Below, piece after piece: positions 9,291 through 17,915 of a DNA stretch of 64,000 bases (position 1 is the first letter of the stretch; the number at the start of each line of letters is the position of its first letter). The stretch lies in assembly GCF_013410345.1 (NCBI RefSeq), contig NZ_JACCFJ010000001.1:1649001-1713000 (forward strand). Reading direction: 5' to 3'. The notes under the pieces were generated by a model. The model saw only the letters and a program-made list of their open reading frames with translations. It was not told where the DNA came from and ran no database searches. The translations under genes were made by a program, and so were the position numbers. This DNA comes from Saccharopolyspora hordei. GTDB taxonomy: Bacteria; Actinomycetota; Actinomycetes; Mycobacteriales; Pseudonocardiaceae.

Positions 9291-9467
9291 GCGAGCATGG
9301 GAACTTTCCTGTCACGCGCCGGTCCTCGGTGGTCGGTTCCCGGCGGGAAGGACGCCGCTGTGGCGTGAGGATGGGAACCTTCCTGTCACGCGTGAGCCCC
9401 TCCGATGATCGGTGTCGGGCGGGGTCGGCTCCTCAGCTGCGTGAGGATGGGAACCTTCCTGTCACGC
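9291..9467 (-). repeat. CAGGAAGGTTCCC repeat cluster, 3 direct copies
   Basis: Copies at 9291-9317 (GCGAGCATGGG form, with AACTTTCC), 9365-9391 and 9441-9467 (both GTGAGGATGGG form). Starts are 74-76 bases apart. The cluster separates the convergent glcF and merR genes. Confidence 0.95.
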
Positions 9468-9485
9468 GAGCGCAGTCTCACGCCG

Positions 9486-9839
9486 TCACACGGCGCGTTC
9501 GGTCGCGGTGATCGCGCGGTGCAGCACCTGCCTGGCCTGCGCCAGCTCTGCGGCGCGCTGGTCCAGGCGGGCGAGCTGGGCATGCAGCTTCTCCAGGACT
9601 CCCGGGCAGGGCTGCAGCGATCCGTCGTCGAGCGTGCACGGCAGCACCTGCCGGATCAGGCTGGTCGGCAGCCCGGCGGCCAGCAGCGTGCGGATCTTGC
9701 GCACCGTCTGCTCGGCGTCCTCGTCGTAGTCGCGGTACCCGTTGGGGCGGCGGCGGGCGGTCAGCAGACCGACGCGTTCGTAATGGCGGAGTTGGCGTTC
9801 GCTGGTGCCGGTGCGCTTCGCCAGTTCTCCGATCAACAT
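9486..9839 (-). CDS. MerR family transcriptional regulator
   Basis: 117-residue regulator. The N-terminal MerR winged helix reads MLIGELAKRTGTSERQLRHYERVGLL, followed by RRPNGYRDYDEDA and a dimerisation helix with LHAQLARLDQRAAEL. Short length and a C-terminal part with only two Cys (LPCTLDDGSLQPCPG) do not allow an effector to be named. It is divergent from the amidohydrolase gene, and a dyad at 9863-9885 lies between them, so it probably controls that gene and itself. Confidence 0.85.
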   Translation of the reverse strand: MLIGELAKRTGTSERQLRHYERVGLLTARRRPNGYRDYDEDAEQTVRKIRTLLAAGLPTSLIRQVLPCTLDDGSLQPCPGVLEKLHAQLARLDQRAAELAQARQVLHRAITATERAV

Positions 9840-9860
9840 CGCCCCGCGATCTCCCCGCGC

Positions 9861-9885
9861 TTGACCTTGTCACTGCGTCAAGGTC
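9861..9885 (+). promoter_or_regulatory. MerR-type dyad and -35 element
   Basis: TTGACC (9861-9866) overlaps the inverted repeat GACCTTG (9863-9869)/CAAGGTC (9879-9885) with a 9-base spacer. MerR-family activators bind such dyads inside a long promoter spacer, here reading toward the amidohydrolase. The -10 is not convincing. Confidence 0.5.
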
Positions 9886-9944
9886 GAACGCTGGCTCCAG
9901 CGACGGCATTCCACCGCCGCACCCGAACTGGAGCAGGAGAGACC

Positions 9945-10962
9945 GTGATCATCGACGCGCACAGCCACGTGCAGGACCCCGTCCACGACCACATCGCCGC
10001 GCTCGACGAGGCCGGCGTGGACCGGGTGGTGCTGTTCCTGTCCCGACCGCACCCCGAGCGGGCCACCGACCTGGCGGGGTTCCGGCGCGAGATGAGCGTG
10101 CTGGACCACGTGATCGGTGGCGAGGCCGTCCCTCCGGAGGCCTATCGGGCCGCCTGGCGGGAGCTGGACGCCGCGCTCGCCGCGCACCCGGACCGCTTCA
10201 TCGGATTCGGTGGGGCCGGACCTGTCGGACGAGCAGATCGCGGCGGCGGTGGAGCGGGACGTGGTCGGCCGCTCCCTGCGCGGCATCGGTGAGCTGTCAC
10301 CGGTACCCGGCCGGGCTGACCGGGTCGAGCCGGTCCTGCAGGCGGCGGCCGACCACGGTGGGCTACCGGTCGTCGTACACGGGTTCGCCCCGACGACCGC
10401 GCACGACCTGGCGGTGCTCGCCGGTCTCGCGCGCCGCTACCCGAGCGTCCCGCTCGTGATCAGCCAACTCGGCGGGCTGAACTGGCTGACGGCCGTCGAG
10501 CTGGTCCGCGACACCCCGAACACGTACCTGGAGCTGTCGACGCCCCACATCGTCTTCGCGGTCCGGCTGGCGATCAGCGAGGTCCCGGACCGGACGCTGT
10601 TCGGCTCGGACGCGCCCTACGGCGACCCCGTTCTCGCGCGCGCGACAGTGGAACGCGTGACCAGGCCCGGAGAACTGCGCGACCGCGTGCTCGGCGGCAA
10701 CCTCGCGGAGCTGCTGGACCGCTGCCCTCCGCCGGCTGCCGCTGGAGCATGGGAACCTTCCTGTCACGCAGAGCCGCCGCTGCGTGGGGGTGAGGATGGG
10801 AACCTTCCTGTCATCCGGCGGCAGCCCGAGGCCCAGGGACAGCACCTTCCACCACCAGGCCGACTGAGCGTCGTGTCGATGGCCTCGTCCGCCAGCAGTG
10901 CCTCGGCCGTGGTGCGGCCCGTCGCGCCAGGCAGGCGCCCGACCCGACCGTCCCCTCGGTGA
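9945..10962 (+). pseudogene. Amidohydrolase-2 family protein, frameshifted
   Basis: The start GTG at 9945 follows AGGAGA and encodes MIIDAHSHVQDP, the HxH metal motif of amidohydrolases. The first frame is good to IGFGG near 10214 and ends at 10292. The family sequence continues one frame over from PDLSDEQIAAAV through VVVHGFAP, VPLVISQLGGLNW and RTLFGSDAPYGDP. Removing one G from the GGGG run at 10212-10215 restores one frame, giving IGFGGPDLSDEQ. After LAELLDRC the frame reads through two dispersed repeats and stops in a third at 10960-10962, giving an about 65-residue repeat-derived tail. This is either a recent pseudogene or a homopolymer sequencing error. Confidence 0.7.
10745..10816 (-). 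repeat. CAGGAAGGTTCCC repeat cluster, 2 direct copies
   Basis: Copies at 10745-10769 (GAGCATGGG form) and 10790-10816 (GTGAGGATGGG form), 45 bases apart. Both lie within the readable C-terminal tail of the frameshifted amidohydrolase. Confidence 0.95.
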
Positions 10963-10983
10963 CAGGAAGGTTCCCATGCTCGC
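10958..10983 (+). repeat. CAGGAAGGTTCCC repeat, single copy
   Basis: Opposite orientation to the pair at 10745-10816. Its GGTGACAGG supplies the TGA stop (10960-10962) of the amidohydrolase frame. It lies about 50 bases upstream of the fadA promoter. Confidence 0.92.
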
Positions 10984-11028
10984 ACCCGCGGACGGCGGAA
11001 CGGGTCGAGATGGGGGGTGCGACAACCA

Positions 11029-11056
11029 TTGACTGTGACATCATTGGTGTCACACT
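11029..11056 (+). promoter_or_regulatory. fadA promoter with 21-bp operator, copy 3
   Basis: TTGACT (11029-11034) runs into the palindrome TGTGACATCA, one base, TGGTGTCACA (11034-11054). It is the best of three copies of the TGTRACAYCA operator; the other two precede the racemase gene. The overlap with the promoter argues for repression. Confidence 0.55.
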
Positions 11057-11096
11057 CTGGGTGGAGTACCTGCCGCAACGAGGAGGCACGCCGCAC

Positions 11097-12311
11097 ATGT
11101 CCGAGGCGTTCGTCTACGACGCGATCCGCACACCGCGGGGTCGCGGCAAGAAAACCGGGTCGCTGCACGGGGTCAAACCGATCAGCCTGGTCGTGGGCCT
11201 CATCCAGGAGTTGCAGCGCCGCCACCCCCAGTTGGATCCCGAGCTGATCGACGACGTCGTGCTCGGCGTCGTCTCGCCGGTCTCCGACCAGGGCGCGGAC
11301 ATCGCCAAGACCGCCGCGCTGGCCGCCGGGCTGCCGGAGACGGTCAGCGGTGTGCAGCTCAACCGGTTCTGCGCCTCCGGCCTGGAGGCCGTGAACATCG
11401 CCGCGCAGAAGGTGCGCTCCGGCTGGGAGGACGTCGTGCTGGCCGGCGGCGTCGAGTCCATGTCGCGGGTGCCGATGGGCTCCGACGGCGGCGCCTGGGC
11501 GCTGGACCCCGAGACGAACTACGACACCTCGTTCGTGCCGCAAGGCATCGGTGCCGACCTCATCGCCACCATCGAGGGCTTCGACCGCACCACTGTGGAC
11601 ACCTACGCCGCGGAGTCGCAGACCCGCGCCGCCAAGGCCTGGGCCGACGGCCGCTTCGCCCGTTCCGTGGTGCCGGTGGTCGACCGCAACGGGCTGGTCG
11701 TGCTGGACCGCGACGAGCACATCCGCGCCGGCACCACCGTGGACAGCCTCCGCGACCTCAAGCCGTCCTTCGCCGAGATCGGTGAGGCCGGCGGGTTCGA
11801 CGCGGTGGCGCTGCAGAAGTACCACTGGGTCGAGCGCATCGACCACGTGCACACTGCGGGCAACTCCTCCGGCATCGTCGACGGCGCTGCGCTCGCGCTG
11901 ATCGGCGGGGAGTCGCTGGGTGAGCGGACCGGGCTGCAGCCCCGCGCCCGCATCGTCTCCGCCGCGCTCAGCGGTGCGGACCCGACGATCATGCTGACCG
12001 GCCCCGGCCCGGCCGTGCGCAAGGCCCTCGCCAAGGCCGACCTGACCATCGACCAGATCGACCTGGTCGAGATCAACGAGGCGTTCGCCGCTGTCCCGCT
12101 GAAGTTCATGAAGGACTTCGGCGTCAGCCACGACAAGGTCAACGTCAACGGCGGTGCCATCGCCATGGGGCATCCGCTGGGCGCCACCGGGGCGATGATC
12201 CTGGGCACCCTCATCGACGAGCTGGAACGCCGCAACCTGCGCTACGGCCTCGCCACGCTGTGCATCGGCGGCGGCATGGGGATCGCGACCGTCGTGGAAC
12301 GCATCGGCTGA
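11097..12311 (+). CDS. fadA: Acetyl-CoA C-acyltransferase (thiolase)
   Basis: 404-residue thiolase that cleaves 3-ketoacyl-CoA in the last step of beta-oxidation. The acyl-accepting Cys is in NRFCASG (C92). The His is in [15 protein letters not shown] (H359) and the second active-site Cys in TLCIGGGMG (C389), all as expected. The ATG at 11097 has AGGAGG at 11081-11086; the longer upstream open frame is not family-like. It is followed 14 bases later by fadB, forming the classic fadAB unit. The 21-bp operator upstream suggests regulation in common with the racemase unit. Confidence 0.93.
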   Translation: MSEAFVYDAIRTPRGRGKKTGSLHGVKPISLVVGLIQELQRRHPQLDPELIDDVVLGVVSPVSDQGADIAKTAALAAGLPETVSGVQLNRFCASGLEAVNIAAQKVRSGWEDVVLAGGVESMSRVPMGSDGGAWALDPETNYDTSFVPQGIGADLIATIEGFDRTTVDTYAAESQTRAAKAWADGRFARSVVPVVDRNGLVVLDRDEHIRAGTTVDSLRDLKPSFAEIGEAGGFDAVALQKYHWVERIDHVHTAGNSSGIVDGAALALIGGESLGERTGLQPRARIVSAALSGADPTIMLTGPGPAVRKALAKADLTIDQIDLVEINEAFAAVPLKFMKDFGVSHDKVNVNGGAIAMGHPLGATGAMILGTLIDELERRNLRYGLATLCIGGGMGIATVVERIG

Positions 12312-12325
12312 AGGACACATCACTC

Positions 12326-14545
12326 ATGAGCGAGCAGAACACCATCCGCTGGGAGTCCGACGCCGACGGCATCGTCGTGCTGACCCTGGACGACCCGCAG
12401 CAGCAAGCCAACACCATGAACGTGCGCTACCAGCGCAGCATGGAGCAGACCCTCGAGCGCCTCGAGCAGGAGCGCGAGAACATCACCGGGGTCGTCCTCA
12501 CCTCCGCGAAGAAGACCTTCTTCGCCGGCGGTGACCTGCGTGAACTCGTCCAGGCCCGCAAGGACGACGCCGCCCAGATCGCCGAGACCGCCACCGCGGT
12601 CAAGAAGCAGCTGCGCCGGCTGGAGACCCTCGGGGTGCCGGTCGTGGCGGCGCTCAACGGCACCGCCCTCGGCGGCGGCCTGGAGATCGCGCTGGCCTGC
12701 CACCACCGCATCGCGCTGGACGGCCCCAAGGCCCGCTTCGGGTTCCCCGAGGTCACCCTCGGCCTGCTGCCCGGCGCGGGCGGCGTGGTCCGCACCGTCC
12801 GCATGCTCGGCATCGCCGACGCGCTGCTCAACGTGCTGCTGCAGGGCCAGCGGCTGCGCCCGGAGAAGGCCCTGAAGATCGGCATCCTCGACGAGCTCGT
12901 CGACACGCCCGAGCAGCTGCTGTCGCGGGCCAAGGAGTGGATCAAGGCCAACCCCGAGGCGGCCCAGCCGTGGGACAAGCCCGGCCACAAGATCCCCGGT
13001 GGCACCCCGTCGAACCCGAAGTTCGCCGCCAACCTGCCCGCGTTCCCCGCGAACCTGCGCAAGCAGCTCAAGGGCGCCCCGCTGCCGGCCCCGAAGAACA
13101 TCATGGCCGCCGCGGTGGAAGGCGCGCAGGTCGACTTCGACACCGCGCTGGACATCGAGGGCCGCTACTTCGTGGAGCTCGTGTGCGGGCAGACCGCGAA
13201 GAACATGAGCAAGGCGTTCTTCTTCGACCTGCAGCACATCAACGCCGGCGGCAGCCGTCCGTCCGGTGAGCCGACCTGGCGGGCCCAGAAGGTCGCGGTG
13301 CTCGGCGCGGGCATGATGGGCGCCGGCATCGCCTACGTCTGCGCCAAGGCCGGCATGCAGGTGGTGCTCAAGGACGTCTCCGTCGAGGCGGCCGAGAAGG
13401 GCAAGTCCTACTCGGCCGAGCTGGAGGAGAAGGCCGTCGCCAAGGGCCGCACCACCCGGGAGGAGGCCGACGCGCTGCTGGCGCGCATCACGCCCACCGA
13501 CCAGCTGGAGCCGCTGTCCGGCTGCGACCTGGTCATCGAGGCCGTCTTCGAGGACACCACGCTCAAGCACCAGGTGTACGGCGAGGTCGAGCCCGTCGTC
13601 GACGGCGACGCGCTGATCGCCTCGAACACCTCCACACTGCCGATCACCGGGCTGTCCGAGGGCGTGCGCCGCCGCGAGGACTTCATCGGCCTGCACTTCT
13701 TCTCGCCGGTGGACAAGATGCCGCTGGTGGAGATCATCGTCGGCGAGCACACCAGCGACAAGGCACTGGCCCGCGCCTTCGACGTGGTGCAGCAGATCAA
13801 GAAGACGCCGATCGTGGTCAACGACAGCCGCGGCTTCTTCACCAGCCGGGTCATCGGCACCTTCCTCAACGAGGGCGTGTCGATGCTCGCCGAGGGCATC
13901 CACCCCGCGTCGATCGAGCAGGCCTCCTCGCAGGCCGGCTACCCGGCGCCGGTGCTGCAGCTGTTCGACGAGCTCACCCTCACCCTGCCGCGCAAGATCC
14001 GCGACGAGACGCGGCGGGCGGTCGAGGAAGCCGGCGGCACCTACACGCCGCACCCCGCGGAGCAGGTCTTGGACCGGATGGTCGAGGAGTTCGACCGCAA
14101 GGGCCGCTCCAGCGGAGCCGGCTTCTACGACTACGTCGACGGCAAGCGCGCCGGCCTGTGGCCGGGGCTGGTCGAGCACTTCGGCAGCGCTGACCGCGAC
14201 CCGTCCGAGGTGGACCTGGTGGACCTCGAGGAGCGGATGCTCTTCATCGAGGCGCTGGAGACCGTCAAGTGCTTCGACGAAGGCGTGCTCCGCTCGGTGC
14301 CGGACGCCAACATCGGCTCCCTCTTCGGCATCGGCTTCCCGGCCTGGACCGGTGGTGTCGTGCAGTACATCAACGGTTACCCGGGCGGCGTGGCCGGTTT
14401 CGTGGCGCGGGCGCGGGAACTCGCCGAGCGCTACGGCTCCCGCTTCGAACCGCCCGCCTCGCTGGTGCGCCGCGCCGAGGCCGGTGAACCGTTCGACATC
14501 GGCGAGCCGGACGAGGGCATCGTCTCCGCCACGGCAGCAGCGTGA
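12326..14545 (+). CDS. fadB: 3-hydroxyacyl-CoA dehydrogenase / enoyl-CoA hydratase (FadB)
   Basis: 739-residue bifunctional enzyme for hydration and NAD-dependent oxidation in fatty acid beta-oxidation. The N-terminal crotonase domain shows FAGGDLRELV, GTALGGGLEIALACHH and PEVTLGLLPGAGG. The dehydrogenase domain begins near residue 323 with KVAVLGAGMMGAGIAY (Rossmann GxGxxG); the catalytic His is in FIGLHFFSPVDKMPLVEII. The C-terminal helical domain contains SRGFFTSRVIGTF. Length and order match the FadB/FadJ type. It is co-transcribed with fadA and ends with a hairpin 7 bases after the stop. Confidence 0.93.
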   Translation: MSEQNTIRWESDADGIVVLTLDDPQQQANTMNVRYQRSMEQTLERLEQERENITGVVLTSAKKTFFAGGDLRELVQARKDDAAQIAETATAVKKQLRRLETLGVPVVAALNGTALGGGLEIALACHHRIALDGPKARFGFPEVTLGLLPGAGGVVRTVRMLGIADALLNVLLQGQRLRPEKALKIGILDELVDTPEQLLSRAKEWIKANPEAAQPWDKPGHKIPGGTPSNPKFAANLPAFPANLRKQLKGAPLPAPKNIMAAAVEGAQVDFDTALDIEGRYFVELVCGQTAKNMSKAFFFDLQHINAGGSRPSGEPTWRAQKVAVLGAGMMGAGIAYVCAKAGMQVVLKDVSVEAAEKGKSYSAELEEKAVAKGRTTREEADALLARITPTDQLEPLSGCDLVIEAVFEDTTLKHQVYGEVEPVVDGDALIASNTSTLPITGLSEGVRRREDFIGLHFFSPVDKMPLVEIIVGEHTSDKALARAFDVVQQIKKTPIVVNDSRGFFTSRVIGTFLNEGVSMLAEGIHPASIEQASSQAGYPAPVLQLFDELTLTLPRKIRDETRRAVEEAGGTYTPHPAEQVLDRMVEEFDRKGRSSGAGFYDYVDGKRAGLWPGLVEHFGSADRDPSEVDLVDLEERMLFIEALETVKCFDEGVLRSVPDANIGSLFGIGFPAWTGGVVQYINGYPGGVAGFVARARELAERYGSRFEPPASLVRRAEAGEPFDIGEPDEGIVSATAAA

Positions 14546-14551
14546 CCCCGC

Positions 14552-14584
14552 CGGGGGCGCCGGGCGCGCGGGCCGGCGCCCCCG
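14552..14584 (+). terminator. Hairpin after fadB
   Basis: CGGGGGCGCCGG at 14552-14563 pairs with CCGGCGCCCCCG at 14573-14584 around a 9-base loop, starting 7 bases after the fadB stop. Confidence 0.75.
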
Positions 14585-14596
14585 CCTCCTGCGGTG

Positions 14597-14712
14597 GATG
14601 ACAGGAAGGTTCCCATCCTCCGCAGACCGCGGCGTGGGTGACAGGAAGGTTCCCATGCTCGCGACCACGGGGCGGTCGGGGCTCAGGTGACAGGAAGGTT
14701 CCCATCCTCACG
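14597..14712 (+). repeat. CAGGAAGGTTCCC repeat cluster, 3 direct copies
   Basis: Copies at 14597-14621 (CATCCTC), 14636-14662 (CATGCTC) and 14686-14712 (CATCCTC), starts 39 and 50 bases apart. The cluster fills the convergent gap between the fadB terminator and the terminator of the secreted protein gene. Confidence 0.95.
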
Positions 14713-14740
14713 CCACCCCGCGACCGCCCCCGGACGACGA

Positions 14741-14772
14741 AGCGGCTCCGGATCGTCCGATCCGGAGCCGCT
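14741..14772 (-). terminator. Hairpin after secreted protein gene
   Basis: Perfect 15-bp inverted repeat AGCGGCTCCGGATCG (14741-14755) and CGATCCGGAGCCGCT (14758-14772) with a 2-base centre. It lies 24 bases past the end of the minus-strand gene at 14796 and could also stop plus-strand read-through. Confidence 0.8.
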
Positions 14773-14795
14773 CCTCGTGCAGCACGCGTCGGGTG

Positions 14796-15542
14796 TCAGG
14801 TGGTGCCGACCACCTCCTCGACCACCGGGTCCAGCACGCCGCTGATGCGGTGCACCGGCTTCGCCGAGACCCGGCTGGTGATCTGGTCGGAGAGCCTGGT
14901 GGCGTCACCGCCCAAGCCCTGGTCGAGCTCGGCCACCGGCGAGATCGCTCCCACCGGGCTGATCACCGGCTGCGACTCGAAGCCCTGCACGGCGGTCACG
15001 TCGAACGCGGTGTCCACTGCGGACACGCCCTGGTGGCCGGGCGTGTAGGGCCCGATCTCGGCGTCGAGCAGGGTCGCGTCCGGGACCCGCTCGTGCAGCA
15101 CACCGATGTGCTCGGGGGTGGCGGACACACCGAGGGTCGGGCGGGTCTTGGTCATCCCGGCCAGCCGGTCGCCCTCGGCGACGAGGTGCCCCAGCACCCG
15201 GTTCGCCTTGCCGGGAACCAGCGGCGAACTGCCGTCCTGCAGCTCACCGGCCACCCCGTGCGCGGTGGTGGTGATGTCCACGCCGACCTGCTTGACCAGG
15301 TTCGGGGAGCTCGCGTGCAGTTGCGCGTCCGCGCACGGGGCCTTGACCGGGCCGAACCCGGCGCCCTCCTGCATCTGGCAGGCGTTGACCGGGGCGGTGA
15401 ACCCGATCTGGTCCGGGATCGACGACAGGTCGGGCTCCGGCACGTCGGTGGTCTCCGCGGCGGAGGCGGTACCGGCGCCGACTGCGGCGAACCCCGCGGC
15501 CACAACGGCTGCCTGTACTGTGCGCGTGGTCCAGGGGCGCAA
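14796..15542 (-). CDS. Secreted protein of unknown function
   Basis: 248-residue protein. The TTG at 15542 is chosen because GAGGAG lies about 9 bases upstream and the resulting N-terminus MRPWTTRTVQ followed by AAVVAAGFAAVGAGTASA is a clear Sec signal peptide with likely cleavage after ASA. A longer frame from 15602 adds 20 charged residues that would spoil the signal. The mature part has only two Cys (NACQ and APCA), no recognisable catalytic motif and many Val/Pro/Gly, ending DPVVEEVVGTT. I do not recognise the family. It stands alone, with its own hairpin downstream. Confidence 0.7.
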   Translation of the reverse strand: MRPWTTRTVQAAVVAAGFAAVGAGTASAAETTDVPEPDLSSIPDQIGFTAPVNACQMQEGAGFGPVKAPCADAQLHASSPNLVKQVGVDITTTAHGVAGELQDGSSPLVPGKANRVLGHLVAEGDRLAGMTKTRPTLGVSATPEHIGVLHERVPDATLLDAEIGPYTPGHQGVSAVDTAFDVTAVQGFESQPVISPVGAISPVAELDQGLGGDATRLSDQITSRVSAKPVHRISGVLDPVVEEVVGTT

Positions 15543-15648
15543 GATCTGTTCTCCTCGGGTCGGATGCGTTGGTACAGCTGACTCGGTATCGGAGAACCGC
15601 AAGTAGATCTTGACCCTGACGGGGTAGGGACGACCTGAACGAGTGACC

Positions 15649-16260
15649 TCAGAGGTCCTTGGTCAGGCTCGGCGCGAACAGCGTCATGAGGTGCTCGGTC
15701 GCCTTCTCCGGGGTGACCTCCGGGCGCTGCTCCCGCCACAGCGACAGCCGCTCGCACGCACCGATGATCGCCTCCGCGAACGCCTCCAGCTGTTCCTCGT
15801 CGAGGTCGGGACGGGCGGCCCGCAGCAGCTCGGCGGTGAAGTCCCGCTGCTGCAGCCGGATCGCCTCGAGCTCGGTGTTCACCGAAGCGCTGGGCACCGC
15901 GGCCTCGTTGCGCAGCAGCGCCCACGCCTGCGCGTGGTCGTCGCTGAACTTGAAGAACGCCAGCAGGCAGTCGTGCATGAGCTGCTCGGGGTTGTCCGCC
16001 CCGGCGGCCGCGACGGTGGTGGCCTCGATCAGCTCCCGCTTGCACCGCTGCAGGCAGGCCAGCAGCAGGCCCTCCTTGGAGCCGAAGTACTCGTAGAGCA
16101 TCGGCTTGGACACGCCGACCCGCGCCGCGATGTCGTCCATGGAGGTCGCCTGGTAGCCCTCGGCGGCGAACACCTCCTCGGCCACGGCCAGGATCTGCTG
16201 CTCCCGCTCGGCCCGTGACATGCGCTTGCGCCGACTCGTCGTTGCCTGCTGGGTTCGCAC
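15649..16260 (-). CDS. TetR family transcriptional regulator
   Basis: 203-residue repressor. The N-terminal helix-turn-helix is ILAVAEEVFAAEGYQATSMDDIAARVGVSKPMLYEYFGSKEGLL, here read in pieces, with the typical YEYFGSKE ending. The C-terminal ligand-binding part has no diagnostic motif. The gene is divergent from a flavin monooxygenase gene 82 bases away, and a 41-bp palindrome fills the gap, so it very probably represses that monooxygenase and itself. An alternative start is the Met at residue 14. Confidence 0.9.
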   Translation of the reverse strand: MRTQQATTSRRKRMSRAEREQQILAVAEEVFAAEGYQATSMDDIAARVGVSKPMLYEYFGSKEGLLLACLQRCKRELIEATTVAAAGADNPEQLMHDCLLAFFKFSDDHAQAWALLRNEAAVPSASVNTELEAIRLQQRDFTAELLRAARPDLDEEQLEAFAEAIIGACERLSLWREQRPEVTPEKATEHLMTLFAPSLTKDL

Positions 16261-16269
16261 GAAAACACC

Positions 16270-16310
16270 CTACCGCAAGTAACCTACTCGTAGTAGCATA
16301 CTGCCGGTAG
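16270..16310. promoter_or_regulatory. 41-bp palindromic TetR operator candidate
   Basis: Two near-identical half-sites of about 20 bases running CTACCG...CTACT and back to CGGTAG. Only a few positions mismatch. It is centred in the 82-base gap between the divergent tetR and monooxygenase genes and is long enough for two dimers. Confidence 0.65.
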
Positions 16311-16342
16311 ATCAGTCGCGCTGGTGTCCGAGGAGGCCAAAG

Positions 16343-17839
16343 ATGGCGCAACGGCAGTCGAAGGACCAACGCAGTCACCGGACTTCGGTCGTGATCGTGG
16401 GCACCGGGTTCTCCGGGCTGGGGATGGCCATCAAGCTCAAGCAAGCCGGGATCGACGACTTCGTCGTCCTGGAGAAGTCCGACGACCTCGGCGGCACCTG
16501 GCGTGACAACTCCTACCCGGGCTGCGCCTGCGACGTGCCGTCGCTGATGTACTCCTTCTCGTTCGAGCAGAACCCGAACTGGTCGCGCATGTTCGCCCAG
16601 CAGGGCGAGATCTGGGACTACCTCCAGCACTGCGCGGACAAGTACCGGGTGCGCGACCACATCCACTACGGCGTGGAGTTCACCGGCGCCGAGTACGACG
16701 AGGAGAGCCGGACCTGGACGGTGACCACCGCCGACGGCACCGAGTACATCGGCAAGGCCCTGGTCTCCGGGGTCGGCGCCCTGCACATCCCGAGTTACCC
16801 GGACCTGCCGGGCGTGCAGGACTTCGAGGGCGAGGTCTTCCACTCCGCGGAGTGGAACCACGACTTCGACCTGACCGGCAAGCGGGTCGCGGTGATCGGC
16901 ACCGGCGCCAGCGCCATCCAGTTCGTGCCGCAGATCGCCAAGAAGGTCGCCAAGCTGCACCTGTTCCAGCGCACGCCCCCGTGGATCCAGCCCAAGCCCG
17001 ACCGGCCGGTCCCCGAGTCGGTGCAGCGCCTGTTCCGCCGGGTCCCGCTGGTCCAGCGAGTGGCCCGCGCCGCCATCTACTGGGTGCTGGAGGCGCGCTT
17101 CTTCGCGGTGTTCAACAAGCGCCTCGGCAAGCTCGCCGAGCACCTGTCGAAGCGCTACATCCGCAAGGTGATCAAGGACCCGGAGCTGCGGGCCGCGGTC
17201 ACCCCGGACTACGGCATGGGCTGCAAGCGGATCCTGCTCTCCAATGACTACTACCCGGCGCTGAACCGGCCCAACGTGGACCTGGTGACCAGCGGCGTCG
17301 CCGAGGTCCGGAAGAACTCCGTGGTCACCGGCGACGGCCAGGAGCACCCGGTCGACGCGATCATCTACGGCACCGGGTTCCACGTCACCGACGCCTTCGA
17401 CCACCTGAGCATCGTCGGCCGCGACGGCCGCAAGCTCCAGGACGCCTGGCGCAACGGCATGGAGGCCTACCTGGGCATGACGGTCTCCGGCTTCCCGAAC
17501 CTCTTCTTCCTGCTGGGGCCGAACACCGGGCTGGGGCACAACTCCGTGGTCTTCATGATCGAGTCGCAGCTCAACTACGTGCTGAGCTGCCTGCGCCCGA
17601 TCTGCCGCGGGAAGATCGACCAGATCGACGTCCGCCAGTCGGTGCAGGACGACTTCAACACCGAGATCCAGTCCAAGCTGGGCGACGCGGTGTGGTCGGC
17701 GGGCGGCTGCCGCAGCTGGTACCTGGACGAGAACGGCGTCAACCGCACCATCTGGCCCGGCTTCACCTGGAAGTACTGGCTGCGCACGCGCAAGGCGGAC
17801 CCGGCCGACTTCGAGATCACCGCGGCACGGGGTCGTTGA
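16343..17839 (+). CDS. FAD-dependent Baeyer-Villiger-type monooxygenase
   Basis: 498-residue NADPH- and FAD-dependent monooxygenase. The FAD fingerprint is VVIVGTGFSGLG near residue 13 and the NADPH Rossmann motif is VAVIGTGASA near residue 180. Between them is FEGEVFHSAEWN, matching the type I fingerprint FxGxxxHxxxW except that the last residue is Asn where Pro or Asp is usual. Family segments DLGGTWRDNSYPGCACDVPS and FLLGPNTGLGHNS are present. It probably oxygenates a ketone or cyclic ketone; the substrate is unknown. It is divergent from a TetR gene with a shared palindrome. The ATG at 16343 follows GAGGAGG. Confidence 0.88.
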   Translation: MAQRQSKDQRSHRTSVVIVGTGFSGLGMAIKLKQAGIDDFVVLEKSDDLGGTWRDNSYPGCACDVPSLMYSFSFEQNPNWSRMFAQQGEIWDYLQHCADKYRVRDHIHYGVEFTGAEYDEESRTWTVTTADGTEYIGKALVSGVGALHIPSYPDLPGVQDFEGEVFHSAEWNHDFDLTGKRVAVIGTGASAIQFVPQIAKKVAKLHLFQRTPPWIQPKPDRPVPESVQRLFRRVPLVQRVARAAIYWVLEARFFAVFNKRLGKLAEHLSKRYIRKVIKDPELRAAVTPDYGMGCKRILLSNDYYPALNRPNVDLVTSGVAEVRKNSVVTGDGQEHPVDAIIYGTGFHVTDAFDHLSIVGRDGRKLQDAWRNGMEAYLGMTVSGFPNLFFLLGPNTGLGHNSVVFMIESQLNYVLSCLRPICRGKIDQIDVRQSVQDDFNTEIQSKLGDAVWSAGGCRSWYLDENGVNRTIWPGFTWKYWLRTRKADPADFEITAARGR

Positions 17840-17865
17840 AGCTTCGCACGGACGTTCGATATAGT
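17836..17865 (+). promoter_or_regulatory. Promoter for DUF6319-like gene
   Basis: TTGAAG (17836-17841), an 18-base spacer and TATAGT (17860-17865). The -35 overlaps the stop codon of the monooxygenase gene. Confidence 0.55.
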
Positions 17866-17915
17866 GGTGTGGTCACTGCCGTCCAGCCCCGCCGGGGCTC
17901 ACCCTTGAGCAAGGG

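Noticed and set aside
14597-14712. Direct repeat clusters with unique spacers looking like short CRISPR arrays
   Set aside because: Spacer lengths vary widely, copies are dispersed over 55 kb in both orientations, single copies are common, and no cas gene is present.
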